Assembly (NCBI GenBank): GCA_050633825.1
Contig: JBOEHG010000002.1
Span: 1 to 64,000 of the forward strand
DNA: 64,000 nt
From: CANLBN01 sp050633825
GTDB lineage: Bacteria; Pseudomonadota; Gammaproteobacteria; Pseudomonadales; Cellvibrionaceae
Reading direction: 5' to 3'
A program made the translations under genes and the position numbers. Under the pieces are notes generated by a model, which was given only the letters and a program-made list of their open reading frames with translations, ran no database searches and was not told where the DNA came from. Of the stretch, positions 33,201 through 42,655 are shown piece by piece. Each line of letters opens with the position of its first letter. The first letter of the stretch is position 1.

Positions 33201-34148
33201 TTAGTTACCATAACTCATTAAGCGCTGATAGCGCTGCTCGATCAATTCATCAATAGGCTGTTCGAGCAAGGTATCTAACTGGGTAATTAAATGGGACTTT
33301 AGTTCTGCAGATATCACTTCGATATCCCGGTGGGCACCACCAAGAGGCTCAGGGATAATGTGATCGACAATACCTAATTCCTGCAATACTTTAGAGGTTA
33401 CCCCCATAGCTTCAGCGGCTTGCGGCGCTTTGTCGACAGTTTTCCATATGATATTGGCACAACCTTCAGGTGAAATAACAAAATACGTCGAATATTGAAG
33501 CATATTCAGTTGATCGCCCACACCAATGGCTAAAGCACCACCAGAAGAACCCTCACCAATAACCGTACAAATAATGGGTGTCTTCAAGCGAGACATAACC
33601 GCAAGGTTTTGAGCAATGGCCTCACTAATGCCCCTTTCTTCACTATCAATACCCGGATACGCTCCCGGGGTGTCAATCAATGTGAGAATTGGCATTTTAA
33701 AACGTTCTGCCATTTCCATTAAACGTAAGGCTTTACGGTAACCTTCAGGTTTAGGCATGCCAAAGTTGCGCATAACTTTATCTTTAACACTACGCCCCTT
33801 CTCTTCCCCAATGACCATGACAGGCTTGCCATTTAAACGAGCAACACCACCCACAATGGCTGAATCATCGCCAAAGTGACGGTCACCATGTAACTCATCC
33901 CAATCATCGAAGATGCGCTTTATATAGTCTGTTGTGTAAGGTCTTTGAGGATGGCGAGCGACTTGTACCACTTGCCATGGCGTCAAGTTATCATAAAGAC
34001 TGGCAGTTAATTTATTACTTTTCTCTCTGAGACGTTCAATTTCCTCAGTGATATTCAAGTCATTATCGTTACCAACCAACTGTAACTCTTCAATCTTACC
34101 TTCGAGCTCTGCGATTGGTTGCTCAAAATCGAGGTAATTTGGATTCAT
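33201..34148 (-). CDS. accA: acetyl-CoA carboxylase carboxyltransferase alpha subunit
   Basis: AccA and AccD move carboxyl from biotin to acetyl-CoA to make malonyl-CoA for fatty acid synthesis. The 315-residue product starts MNPNYLDFEQPIAELEGKIEEL as usual and has the carboxyltransferase landmarks GDRHFGDDSAIVGG, FGMPKPEGYRKALRLM, LIDTPGAYPGIDSEERG, and the oxyanion-hole Gly pairs in GEGSSGGALAIGVGD. The length is normal. The gene stands apart from dnaE, its frequent neighbour, which is not in this window. Confidence 0.97.
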   Translation of the reverse strand: MNPNYLDFEQPIAELEGKIEELQLVGNDNDLNITEEIERLREKSNKLTASLYDNLTPWQVVQVARHPQRPYTTDYIKRIFDDWDELHGDRHFGDDSAIVGGVARLNGKPVMVIGEEKGRSVKDKVMRNFGMPKPEGYRKALRLMEMAERFKMPILTLIDTPGAYPGIDSEERGISEAIAQNLAVMSRLKTPIICTVIGEGSSGGALAIGVGDQLNMLQYSTYFVISPEGCANIIWKTVDKAPQAAEAMGVTSKVLQELGIVDHIIPEPLGGAHRDIEVISAELKSHLITQLDTLLEQPIDELIEQRYQRLMSYGN

Positions 34149-34255
34149 ATCACGTGTGCCTGCAAGAAAAATGGTTACATCGGGGTTATATTTCGGGTGC
34201 GTAAAGATACGCGAAAGTGAACTATTCGTCGAGTGCTATATTAATCGTATTGGAA

Positions 34256-34286
34256 AATAATGGCCAGATTGTACACTGGCCATTTT
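34256..34286 (-). terminator. terminator downstream of the DUF2853 gene
   Basis: Arms TGGCCAG (34261-34267) and CTGGCCA (34276-34282) enclose 8 nt and have AAAATAA and TTTTAT flanks. On the minus strand the stem is followed by TTATTTT, a good U-tract. Confidence 0.82.
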
Positions 34287-34297
34287 ATCTATATTAC

Positions 34298-34606
34298 TTA
34301 TAAGTCGCCTAACTTACCTAACTCTTTAGCGACAAGGTAATAGAAGCTCACTCGGGATTTATTTCTATCGCCTTTCATTGCTTGGCATACAGATTCAACA
34401 ACATTATCAGCTGCATCACCACTAACGCCCAGTTTTTTACCACACCACTTTTCAGCCACACGGTCTCGCTCTGATTTATCAGAACAAGAAACAAGTGAAG
34501 CATCTTTGCTACGCAAGGCAATCCCCAAGTGTTTGACTATTTTTTCAACAACTTCGGCATCAGCTCCGGAGTCGTAACGTTGTACATCGGCTAGATAATC
34601 AGACAT
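34298..34606 (-). CDS. DUF2853 family protein
   Basis: The 102-residue cytoplasmic protein matches DUF2853: MSDYLADVQRYDSGADAEVV, then IVKHLGIALRSKDASLVSCSD, KWCGKKLG and SRVSFYYLVAKELGKL. The fold is all-helical; no function is established. It is followed by a strong terminator and is the only gene in its unit. Confidence 0.85.
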   Translation of the reverse strand: MSDYLADVQRYDSGADAEVVEKIVKHLGIALRSKDASLVSCSDKSERDRVAEKWCGKKLGVSGDAADNVVESVCQAMKGDRNKSRVSFYYLVAKELGKLGDL

Positions 34607-34749
34607 AGTTTCTCCTACTTATTTTTTATTGATTGGTTATTTTGGAACTATTACTACTTCAAAGGTTATTAGTGCACCTTAGCATTGGCAATAGGCAGAT
34701 TCAAATAGTGAAAGACTGCCTTAGCATGCGAGTAAGATTACTCTATTAA

Positions 34750-35187
34750 CTATTTAAACAAAGAGCCTAGAGCACCCTTGGCAAGTGAACCCAGCATATC
34801 GTTACCCCCAACAGCATCCAATAAAGATCCCCCCTTGCTATTACCATCAATCAGGCCAGGAATAATATCGGAAAGACCATTACTTGCTGTGGACTCATCA
34901 ACACCAATTTCATCCGCAAAGCTTTTTATTTTAGATTGACCAAATAAATCGGCAATCTGATTGCCTGAAATAGGTGAATTGTCACCATCCCCTAACCAAG
35001 AGCTGGCCAAGGACGCTAAACCACCACCGTTCAATTGACCCAATAGACTACCAAGGTCTAGGTCACCAGAACCATTTGTTGGCATTAGCTTAGATAGAGC
35101 AGCTGATACTAAGGTATCACTCAAGCCTGAATTACTACCACCTAACTTACTCATTAGTAATTGTGTTGCAATTTTCATTAAATCCAT
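34750..35187 (-). CDS. DUF937 family protein
   Basis: The 145-residue protein is rich in Gly, Ser, Leu and Asp, with repeated LGSLLGQLNGGGLASLAS and SWLGDGDNSPISGNQIADLFG-type segments and a helical centre (IKSFADEIGVDESTASNGL). These are features of DUF937 (YidB-like) proteins, whose role is unknown. It is divergent from the HerA-like ATPase gene at 35358. Confidence 0.8.
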   Translation of the reverse strand: MDLMKIATQLLMSKLGGSNSGLSDTLVSAALSKLMPTNGSGDLDLGSLLGQLNGGGLASLASSWLGDGDNSPISGNQIADLFGQSKIKSFADEIGVDESTASNGLSDIIPGLIDGNSKGGSLLDAVGGNDMLGSLAKGALGSLFK

Positions 35188-35357
35188 ACATCCCCCCAGG
35201 ACAGTTATATAAATGGTTATACAAATTAGTAAAATGACAGACTAATGTTTTCCCAATAAAGACACTTGAAATCAACAATATCTGATACGCGTGATAATAT
35301 GCCACCTTTATCTTACGCATTCAATGCTATGTTTGGACGTTTTCTGGGGGAACAGTT

Positions 35358-36821
35358 GTGAATGATGCAGTAATCGAGTTTTTAATTGGTGGTAATAGTG
35401 ACAAGCAAGTCAAACAAAACGCCAAAATGGCTAATCGTCACGGCCTGATCACAGGTGCGACAGGTACAGGTAAAACCGTCACACTACAGACCCTGGCTGA
35501 GAGTTTCTCCAATATGGGCGTCCCGGTTTTTTTGTCTGATATAAAAGGGGATGTCTCCGGACTGGGTAAACCTGCTAAGCCACACCCCAAGATTGATGAA
35601 CGGGTAGAGACCATCGGCATCGATAACTACCAAATGAAGGCCTGTCCCGTTGTCTTTTGGGACTTTTTCGGAAAAAAGGGCCACCCCTTACGCACCACAG
35701 TTAGCGAAATAGGCCCCTTACTCTGGTCCAGCCTATTAGAACTTAACGATACTCAAACAGGTGTGCTTTATTCATGCTTTAAGATTGCTGATGACAATGG
35801 CTGGCTCTTACTCGACTTGAAAGACCTTCGCTCTATGTTGATATGGATTGGAGACAATACAGCTGAATTAAAATCAGAATATGGCAATATTTCCAAAGCA
35901 AGTATCGGTGCTATTCAGCGAGATTTATTAGTATTAGAAGAACAAGGGGCAGAACTCTTCCTCGGCGAGCCTGCCATTAATCTCGAAGATCTCATACGTA
36001 CTGACCTATCAGGTAATGGGATTATCAATATTTTCGATGCCTCGAAAATCATCCAAACATCCCCTAAGCTCTACTCTACTTTTTTACTTTGGTTGCTATC
36101 GGAATTATTTGAAAACCTGCCTGAAGTCGGTGATGCTGAAAAACCCAAATTTGTGATGTTCTTTGATGAAGCTCATCTCTTATTTGACGATGCCCCCAAA
36201 GTACTTGTCGATAAAATTGAGCAAGTCGTTCGCTTGATTCGCTCAAAAGGTGTGGGCGTTTATTTTATTACTCAGAGTCCGCTCGATGTCCCCGAATCAA
36301 TACTGGGACAACTGGGTCTAAAAGTGCAACACGCGTTGAGAGCCTTTACGCCTAAAGACAAAAAGACGGTTAAAACGGTTGCTGAAACGTTTCCGGAAAA
36401 CCCTGACATTGATACAGAGGCCTGCATTACAGAACTAGGGATCGGTGAGGCCTTAGTGTCCGTACTAGCAGAAAAAGGGCGACCGACACCGGTAGAACGG
36501 ATTTTGATCCGCCCACCAGAATCGCGCATTGGTCCGATGACAGATGAAGAACGGGATGAGCTAATACAGCGATCCCCTTATAAAGGACGCTATGATGCAG
36601 AAGTTGATAGAGAGTCTGCTTATGAAATTCTCAAAAAGCGTGCTGATGAGAATAAATTAGCCGAAGAAAAAAATGCCGCCGTTAAAACAGCCAGTAAAAA
36701 AGCCGGTGGTCGAAAGCGTCAAACAGCAACAGAAGCTTTTTTCAAAAGCGCTGCAAGAGCTGTCGGCTCACAACTAGGGCGGACCATTATTCGCGGTATA
36801 CTGGGGTCTATCCTGAAATAA
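35358..36821 (+). CDS. HerA-like ATPase, DUF853 (YjgR) family
   Basis: The 487-residue ATPase has Walker A GATGTGKT (about residue 33), SDIKGDVSGLG, and Walker B VMFFDEAHLLFDD (about 268), plus the arginine-bearing VVRLIRSKGVGVYFITQSPLDVPES. This order is diagnostic of DUF853/YjgR proteins, relatives of HerA/FtsK translocases. The tail is basic and ends in a glycine-rich, hydrophobic segment (SQLGRTIIRGILGSILK). The biological role is unknown. No nuclease NurA lies beside it, so a DNA-end resection role is not supported by context. Confidence 0.9.
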   Translation: MNDAVIEFLIGGNSDKQVKQNAKMANRHGLITGATGTGKTVTLQTLAESFSNMGVPVFLSDIKGDVSGLGKPAKPHPKIDERVETIGIDNYQMKACPVVFWDFFGKKGHPLRTTVSEIGPLLWSSLLELNDTQTGVLYSCFKIADDNGWLLLDLKDLRSMLIWIGDNTAELKSEYGNISKASIGAIQRDLLVLEEQGAELFLGEPAINLEDLIRTDLSGNGIINIFDASKIIQTSPKLYSTFLLWLLSELFENLPEVGDAEKPKFVMFFDEAHLLFDDAPKVLVDKIEQVVRLIRSKGVGVYFITQSPLDVPESILGQLGLKVQHALRAFTPKDKKTVKTVAETFPENPDIDTEACITELGIGEALVSVLAEKGRPTPVERILIRPPESRIGPMTDEERDELIQRSPYKGRYDAEVDRESAYEILKKRADENKLAEEKNAAVKTASKKAGGRKRQTATEAFFKSAARAVGSQLGRTIIRGILGSILK

Positions 36822-36890
36822 CAAACGCTTGCATCACACACTAAAATAGTGAGCCTCTTTATCATTAAGCCTGTAGCCGCAGGAGCTTGG

Positions 36891-37811
36891 TCATAGAGGG
36901 GTAGCAAGCAGTAAGATCAACGGCATAACAATGCCCGCCAGTAAAGTCTGCCCAGTAATAATGGTCGCCATCAATTCATGGTCTCCACCCAATTGTCGAG
37001 ACAAAACATAAGAGGCTGTTGCCGTCGGCAAGCTAGTCAATATTACAATCGCGTTTCTCACCATCGGCTCTACTTCCAATAGCACGCATAAACCTAAGGC
37101 CATCATAGGCAATAGGAGGAATTTAAAAAAACTGGCAATCAATAAAGGTTTTGTCGATGACTGAATGGACTGTAATGTTAGTGCCGCACCCACTGTTAAT
37201 AGCCCTAAGGGCAGTGCCGCACGTGAAAAAATATTAAGCGTTTCAACCAATACATTTGGTAATACCACGCCCGATAAATTAATCCCCATACCAATAACAC
37301 AGGCCAAAATCAAAGGGTTGGATATAACGGACTTAATCACACTTTTATTGGATTGTTGGCTATCACTATTACCGTAATATTCTAGAACAAGCACACTGAG
37401 TATATTGATCAACGGTATCATCATTGAAGCTATAACAACAGCAACCACAAGCCCTTGGGAGCCATGTAATGCAAAGACAACCGCTAAACCGATATAGGTA
37501 TTGAATCGAATCCCTCCCTGATAGACGGACGTAAATGCCGCATTCCTTATTTGCATAATGGGTTTACACAAAAGAAGTAACACACTAATACTTAGCAATA
37601 GAACTAAAATAACAATAGCTGGCTTTAAGAAATCAATACCATCTAAGCTAGCCGTTGCCATCTTACTAACAAGTAATGCGGGAAAGAGTAAGAAGTAGGT
37701 AATTTTCTCTGCTCCACGCCAAAAATTTTCATCTGGAAATTGATAGCGGCGACATAAATAGCCACAGAGAATAATCAAAAAAACAGGAATAATTGCAAAT
37801 ATAACAGCCAT
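36891..37811 (-). CDS. AEC (auxin efflux carrier) family transporter
   Basis: The 306-residue inner-membrane protein has about ten transmembrane helices in two similar halves. It opens with MAVIFAIIPVFLIILCGYLC followed by the DENFWRGAEKITYFLLFPALLVSK segment typical of AEC carriers, and has a central NPLILACVIGMGINLSGVVLP block. Known bacterial members export malonate, malate or other organic acids. Substrate not predictable. It is convergent with the DUF853 gene and divergent from the cyclase gene. Confidence 0.88.
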   Translation of the reverse strand: MAVIFAIIPVFLIILCGYLCRRYQFPDENFWRGAEKITYFLLFPALLVSKMATASLDGIDFLKPAIVILVLLLSISVLLLLCKPIMQIRNAAFTSVYQGGIRFNTYIGLAVVFALHGSQGLVVAVVIASMMIPLINILSVLVLEYYGNSDSQQSNKSVIKSVISNPLILACVIGMGINLSGVVLPNVLVETLNIFSRAALPLGLLTVGAALTLQSIQSSTKPLLIASFFKFLLLPMMALGLCVLLEVEPMVRNAIVILTSLPTATASYVLSRQLGGDHELMATIITGQTLLAGIVMPLILLLATPL

Positions 37812-37992
37812 AGTGATTCGCTAATGGTTCTTTGATGAAATGCCGTCGAGTATACTACGCTTAAGTATTATTGATAAAAGCAAATTAGACTCTTCAACCT
37901 TATAAATAAGTAAGAAGCCACCGTGCTAAATCATATAAAAAATACTACAATAGTTCACACTACTTAAAAATAATGACGTGATTGCTATATAG

Positions 37993-39387
37993 ATGTTATA
38001 CCACGATATAGAGAAACAACGGTCCATCAAGCAAATAGAACCGCGCTATCAGTACTACTTTCGTGTATTACTGAGTTTTTCTGCCAGTGCAGCTTTAGTT
38101 GGACATAGCCTCACATCAAAAGAAATCAATATAACAGCCCTCGTCATTGCCATTATACTGTTGGTCTATTGTGTCGTTAGCTATCGGCTAATATTAGTTC
38201 GCTCACCTGAATACAACCTCAATACAACATGGCTACCCATTGCAGATGGCTTTGTACTCTCGTTAGCAATATCTGAACTTGACTATACCCCATGGCCCAG
38301 CCTCTTATTAATTGGCTTGTTACAATTTAATGCTCTATCACAAGGTGGCGTCAGACGCTGGTTAGAAGCCAATATTGGTGTCTTGCTAGGTTTATTAATG
38401 GGCTTCTTTCTACTCGGTAATCAAAGTATTAGTCTGGAATCTAATACAACACTTAATAGTGTCGTCATGATTGGTGCCTTTACTTATTTATGCCTTTACG
38501 GAGTATATAGTTACAACTATCAACAAGAGATTCTTCGTTCAAATGAAGAATTTCAACAAGATAGTGAAACCTTTCGTTCCCATGCGTATAAATTATCACG
38601 CTACTTGCCTGGTCCTGTCAGTGCCATGATAAAAGGACAAGACTATCAACTGGAAACTGAACGTAAGCGTATTACTGTTTTTTTCTCTGACATTGTTGGC
38701 TTTACTGAGCTTAGTGAAGAGTTAGAAGCAGAAACACTCACTGAATTATTGAATAGCTATTTATCAGAAATGAGCAAAGTAGCAAATCATTACAACGGCA
38801 CCGTGGATAAATTTATGGGCGATGCCATTATGGTTTTGTTTGGGGATGACAAGTCAACGTCCAAAGGCGTGAAGAAAGATGCTATTCAGTGCGCCTCTAT
38901 GGCAATAGCAATGACTAAGCGTATGAGAGAGTTACAACCCCAATGGGCTGAGCTTGGGATTAAAAAACCACTGCAAATTCGTATTGGAATTAACTCCGGT
39001 TACTGTACTGTTGGCACCTTTGGTACTAATAAAAATCTCGATTACACTGCCCTGGGTGCACATGTCAATTTAGCCAGCCGACTGGAATCTGCCGGAAAAC
39101 CCGGCAATATTTTAGTTTCTCACGAAACATGGTCGCTAATTAAAGATGTCATACTTTGCCGGGATAAAGGGCAAATAAAAGCCAAAGGCTTTTCCTATGC
39201 CATACAAGTCTACGAAGTCATTGATCATCGCAAAGACTTAGGCAGCAATCAAAGTTATTTATCTGAAAGTATGGATGGTTTTTCTATGCATTTGGATGTC
39301 GAAAAAATCAAGAACTATAACAAAGATAAAGTCATTACTAGTCTCGAATTAGCGGCCAAGCGATTACGAGACAAACATATACCGTAA
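37993..39387 (+). CDS. membrane-bound class III adenylate/guanylate cyclase
   Basis: The 464-residue protein has an N-terminal membrane domain with about five or six helices (residues about 25-180), then a short coiled linker and a class III cyclase domain (about 215-420). Metal-binding aspartates are in FFSDIVGFTEL and DKFMGDAIMVLFGD; the base-selecting and transition-state residues sit in NLDYTALGAHVNLASRLESAG. The Lys in VDKFMGD and the Asp in LDYTALG favour ATP, so cAMP is the likely product. The layout resembles CyaB of Pseudomonas aeruginosa. No strong ribosome-binding site precedes the ATG. Confidence 0.9.
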   Translation: MLYHDIEKQRSIKQIEPRYQYYFRVLLSFSASAALVGHSLTSKEINITALVIAIILLVYCVVSYRLILVRSPEYNLNTTWLPIADGFVLSLAISELDYTPWPSLLLIGLLQFNALSQGGVRRWLEANIGVLLGLLMGFFLLGNQSISLESNTTLNSVVMIGAFTYLCLYGVYSYNYQQEILRSNEEFQQDSETFRSHAYKLSRYLPGPVSAMIKGQDYQLETERKRITVFFSDIVGFTELSEELEAETLTELLNSYLSEMSKVANHYNGTVDKFMGDAIMVLFGDDKSTSKGVKKDAIQCASMAIAMTKRMRELQPQWAELGIKKPLQIRIGINSGYCTVGTFGTNKNLDYTALGAHVNLASRLESAGKPGNILVSHETWSLIKDVILCRDKGQIKAKGFSYAIQVYEVIDHRKDLGSNQSYLSESMDGFSMHLDVEKIKNYNKDKVITSLELAAKRLRDKHIP

Positions 39388-39391
39388 ACCA

Positions 39392-40258
39392 TTATTGTCT
39401 GACGGTACGTAAAGTCATTGCTTGCAGTTGGCTTCCCTTTTCAGCCTGACCTGCAGACACCTCAGGGTAATCACTACGCAAAGGGTTTATATCCAAGCCA
39501 CCCCGCCGGGTATAACGTGCATATACCGATAAGTGATCCGGCTGACAAGACTGTTTGATATCACAAAAGATGCGTTCTACACAATTCTCATGAAAATCCT
39601 GATGCTCTCGAAATGAAACAATATACGCGAGTAAACTTTCAGGCTTTATATAAACACCGCTGTATTCAATAAAAACAGTGGCCCAATCGGGTTGACCAGT
39701 TACTGGACAGTTTGTTTTTAGCAAGTGGCTATAAAGTGTTTTATGGGAAACCAATGTATTCGTGTCAACATTTAATAGCGCCGGATTTGGGTGATAATCA
39801 TTGACGCTGATTGCAATATCATCAATAAGCTCACCCGGCAGTGAATTAATCAATAATGCTTTTTCATCTGCCAGCGAATAAAGCTTAACTTGCACCGCTG
39901 TATCCGCAGCATTGGAAAGATCCGTTTGCATTCGCTCAAGGACAGTCTGCTCAGATAAAAACGACGTTTGATTAAAGGAGTTTAAATAGAGCTTAAATGA
40001 CTTAGATTCGATAATGTAGGGGCTATCACATTCAAACCAGAATTCTGCTAATCGTATTTGAGGCTTACCCTTTTGGTCAAGCCATGACACTTCATAACCC
40101 GTCCAACAATCAACCCCCTTAAAAGGTAAATCATTTAACAGGCCTAAGTGTTTTCTCGCTTCAGCTCTTGCAATAGGATAAAGCAAACTTGCATCGTATT
40201 CGCTAACATACGCTGTTGATTCGCCAAGTGGTATTGTTTTTTTCTGTTCATTATCCAT
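39392..40258 (-). CDS. queF: NADPH-dependent 7-cyano-7-deazaguanine reductase
   Basis: QueF reduces preQ0 to preQ1 in queuosine synthesis. The 288-residue length is the long, two-half form found in E. coli. Landmarks: GVDCWTGYEVSWLD in the N-terminal half, ESKSFKLYLNSFNQT (the QueF motif E-S-K-S-x-K-x-Y), the active-site cysteine in LLKTNCPVTGQPDWA, and the C-terminal RYTRRGGLDINPLRS. It lies 24 bp downstream of the ABC-2 permease gene and may be cotranscribed with yadGH. Confidence 0.96.
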   Translation of the reverse strand: MDNEQKKTIPLGESTAYVSEYDASLLYPIARAEARKHLGLLNDLPFKGVDCWTGYEVSWLDQKGKPQIRLAEFWFECDSPYIIESKSFKLYLNSFNQTSFLSEQTVLERMQTDLSNAADTAVQVKLYSLADEKALLINSLPGELIDDIAISVNDYHPNPALLNVDTNTLVSHKTLYSHLLKTNCPVTGQPDWATVFIEYSGVYIKPESLLAYIVSFREHQDFHENCVERIFCDIKQSCQPDHLSVYARYTRRGGLDINPLRSDYPEVSAGQAEKGSQLQAMTLRTVRQ

Positions 40259-40282
40259 TAAAAATTATGACCTCTCTCACTA

Positions 40283-41056
40283 CTAAGAACGCAGCCGAGT
40301 ACCATTACTCAAAAGGTACAAACAAATAAAGGTCAAAATCACAATAAAGACCATCACCCCCAAAAATGCAGACATCACATTGATATCGGAAATGCCCAAA
40401 ATCCCATAACGAAAAGCATTAACCATATATAATATAGGATTGAGTTTAGAGACACCCTGCCAAAATTCAGGCAATAAACTAATAGAGTAAAACACACCAC
40501 CCAAATATGTTAGCGGCGTTAATATAAAAGTAGGCACAATAGAAATATCATCAAATGTTTTAGCAAAGACAGCATTAAAAAATCCCGCCAAAGCAAATAC
40601 AACGGATGTAAGAAAGACAATACTAATAGTAATGGGAATATTATAAATGGTTAAATCCGTAAAAAAGAGAGAAACCACTGTAACAATCAAGCCCACTAAG
40701 AGTCCTCGCGTCACCCCCCCCATAACATAACCCAATAAAATAATATAATTGGGTGTTGGCGAGACTAAAACTTCTTCGATACTTCTTTGAAACTTCACTC
40801 CAAAAAATGAACTCACTACGTTACTGTAAGAATTAGTGATAATAGACATCATAATTAAGCCCGGCACCACAAACTCCATATAGGTAAAGCCATCCATTTG
40901 CCCTATTCGAGAGCCAATTAAGGTACCAAAAATAACAAAATATAATGCCATGGTAATAACAGGAGGCAATAGAGTTTGCACCCAAATACGAGTGAAGCGT
41001 ACAATTTCTTTTCTAACAATCGTGGATAATGCGATCCACTGTTCTTGAAGTGTCAT
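40283..41056 (-). CDS. yadH: ABC-2 type exporter permease (YadH-like)
   Basis: A 257-residue membrane protein with six helices and the ABC-2 signature order: VRFTRIWVQTLLPPVITMALYF, then GSRIGQMDGFTYMEFVVPGLIM, SVVFALAGFFNAVFAKTFDD and the PLTYLGGVFYSISLLPEFW block. It pairs with the ATPase gene 2 bp upstream. This is the YadG-YadH exporter pair, conserved in Gammaproteobacteria but with unknown cargo. Confidence 0.88.
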   Translation of the reverse strand: MTLQEQWIALSTIVRKEIVRFTRIWVQTLLPPVITMALYFVIFGTLIGSRIGQMDGFTYMEFVVPGLIMMSIITNSYSNVVSSFFGVKFQRSIEEVLVSPTPNYIILLGYVMGGVTRGLLVGLIVTVVSLFFTDLTIYNIPITISIVFLTSVVFALAGFFNAVFAKTFDDISIVPTFILTPLTYLGGVFYSISLLPEFWQGVSKLNPILYMVNAFRYGILGISDINVMSAFLGVMVFIVILTFICLYLLSNGTRLRS

Positions 41057-41058
41057 TA

Positions 41059-41994
41059 CTATGAAGCCTCCTGTTCATCAATATTACTTTCAACTAATGA
41101 TACGAACAGCTCTTCAAGGCGATTACTTTTATTACGCATGCTATTAACTTGAATATCACTCTTATTTAAACACTGAAAAACATGATTCAGCGATAAGCCT
41201 TTCTCCACTTCAACTTCAAGTGTATGACTATCAATTAAGTTTGCTTTACAACTATCGAGCACTGGCGTTTTATTAAGCTCTTGTTGTAAATCAAAGATAA
41301 AGGTTTCTTTATCGAGGCGTTGTAATAATTTTTTAATGGATGTGTGCTCTACAATTTCGCCTTTGTCAATAATCGCAATATTACGACATAAACTTTCCGC
41401 TTCTTCTAAATAATGAGTCGTTAGGATTATCGTTGTACCTTGCTGATTAATTTCTTTTAGAAATTGCCACATAGAACGGCGCAACTCGATATCAACACCT
41501 GCGGTTGGTTCATCAAGAATAAGTAGTTGGGGTTCATGAACCAAAGCCCGCGCTATCATTAAACGCCGTTTCATACCTCCTGATAAGCTACGAGAAGGAC
41601 TATGGCGTTTTTCCCACAAACCCAGTTTTTTCAAATATTTTTCAGCTCGTGATGTTGCTAAGTTTTTAGGCATTCCATAATAGCCACCCTGATTGATCAC
41701 AATATCGATGACTTTTTCAAACTGATTAAAATTAAATTCTTGAGGAACGATACCAATGCATTTTTTTGCTGCTGAAAAATCTGTGTCGACGTCATGCCCA
41801 AAGACTTTAATACTTCCTGAAGACTTCACTACAAGAGAGCAAATAGCACCAATAGTCGTCGATTTCCCGGCACCGTTGGGACCGAGCAAAGCAAAAAAGT
41901 CCCCTTCGGCGACGTCTAAGTCAATGCATTTTAAAGCCTCAAAGCCATTACTATAAACTTTCTTTAAAGAAGAGATAGATAAAGCAGATGTCAT
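41059..41994 (-). CDS. yadG: ABC exporter ATP-binding protein (YadG-like)
   Basis: The 311-residue ATPase has Walker A GPNGAGKS (about residue 38), Q-loop PQEFNFN, signature LSGGMKRR, Walker B LLILDEPTAGVD and the switch His in TTHYLEEAE. A C-terminal extension of about 90 residues (from KKLLQRLDKETF) is typical of exporter ATPases of this branch. It is translated just ahead of the permease gene. Confidence 0.9.
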   Translation of the reverse strand: MTSALSISSLKKVYSNGFEALKCIDLDVAEGDFFALLGPNGAGKSTTIGAICSLVVKSSGSIKVFGHDVDTDFSAAKKCIGIVPQEFNFNQFEKVIDIVINQGGYYGMPKNLATSRAEKYLKKLGLWEKRHSPSRSLSGGMKRRLMIARALVHEPQLLILDEPTAGVDIELRRSMWQFLKEINQQGTTIILTTHYLEEAESLCRNIAIIDKGEIVEHTSIKKLLQRLDKETFIFDLQQELNKTPVLDSCKANLIDSHTLEVEVEKGLSLNHVFQCLNKSDIQVNSMRNKSNRLEELFVSLVESNIDEQEAS

Positions 41995-42197
41995 AATATT
42001 GTTTCAAAATAGCACTGCAAAGACCATCGATGCAGTTATGTGGAGTTGTTATCTAAACCTTACGTGAATTTGTAGATCGTATAGATAACTGATCTAAGCT
42101 AACAAAGTGAGGTACAATAAGCAAAGTACTCATTATCATAGTGCTGTTACCAATACTCTTACTTTTTATACCTCAGTCAAAACTGGAGACAATCACC

Positions 42198-42605
42198 TTG
42201 ACGCATTATACGCAATACTTCGACTATCATGTGGATCTATTGAAAAAATTCAAGGATAGTATTCAAAAATACCCCCCTTATCATAAATCACTGGCCGATT
42301 TGACTGAAACAGACATAGCCGTCATGGCTGCTCTTGATGAGCTTTGCCAGTATAAACATACTACGGAACAGGTGATTGAACGGGGTCAGTGGTTAATTGA
42401 ACGTATTGTCAGCGGTTATAATGAATTAATGCCTCTATTATCAAGGGATTTATTGTGGTTTTTTGGTGGAGATAGCCTTCACTATATGCCCGATGATGAA
42501 ATTCGTTTTTATCAACAGTTAGATGAACTACGCTACGCTGCCGAAAGTCAGGATAGACCTTTTGATATGGAAGAAGCAAAGGCCTACCTACAACAACAAA
42601 ATTAA
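42198..42605 (+). CDS. conserved hypothetical cytoplasmic protein
   Basis: I place the start at TTG 42198, because TGGAGA lies 8 nt upstream and the product then opens MTHYTQYFDYHVDLLKKFKD, a normal soluble N terminus. The GTG at 42141 would add a 19-residue hydrophobic stretch without a ribosome-binding site. The 135-residue product is helical, with a run of charged residues in the middle and the motif LLWFFGGDSLHYMPDDEI, then YQQLDELRYAAESQ. Not recognised. It is followed 50 bp later by the dehydrogenase gene on the same strand. Confidence 0.65.
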   Translation: MTHYTQYFDYHVDLLKKFKDSIQKYPPYHKSLADLTETDIAVMAALDELCQYKHTTEQVIERGQWLIERIVSGYNELMPLLSRDLLWFFGGDSLHYMPDDEIRFYQQLDELRYAAESQDRPFDMEEAKAYLQQQN

Positions 42606-42655
42606 TGCCTATAAAGTTAATACCGTAAACCAGCTTCATTAAAAAGGTAATCATA

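Noticed and set aside
35358..36821. HerA-like ATPase as part of a HerA-SIR2 or HerA-NurA defence system
   Set aside because: The sequence fits the DUF853/YjgR family and neither neighbour (DUF937, AEC carrier) is a nuclease or SIR2 protein.
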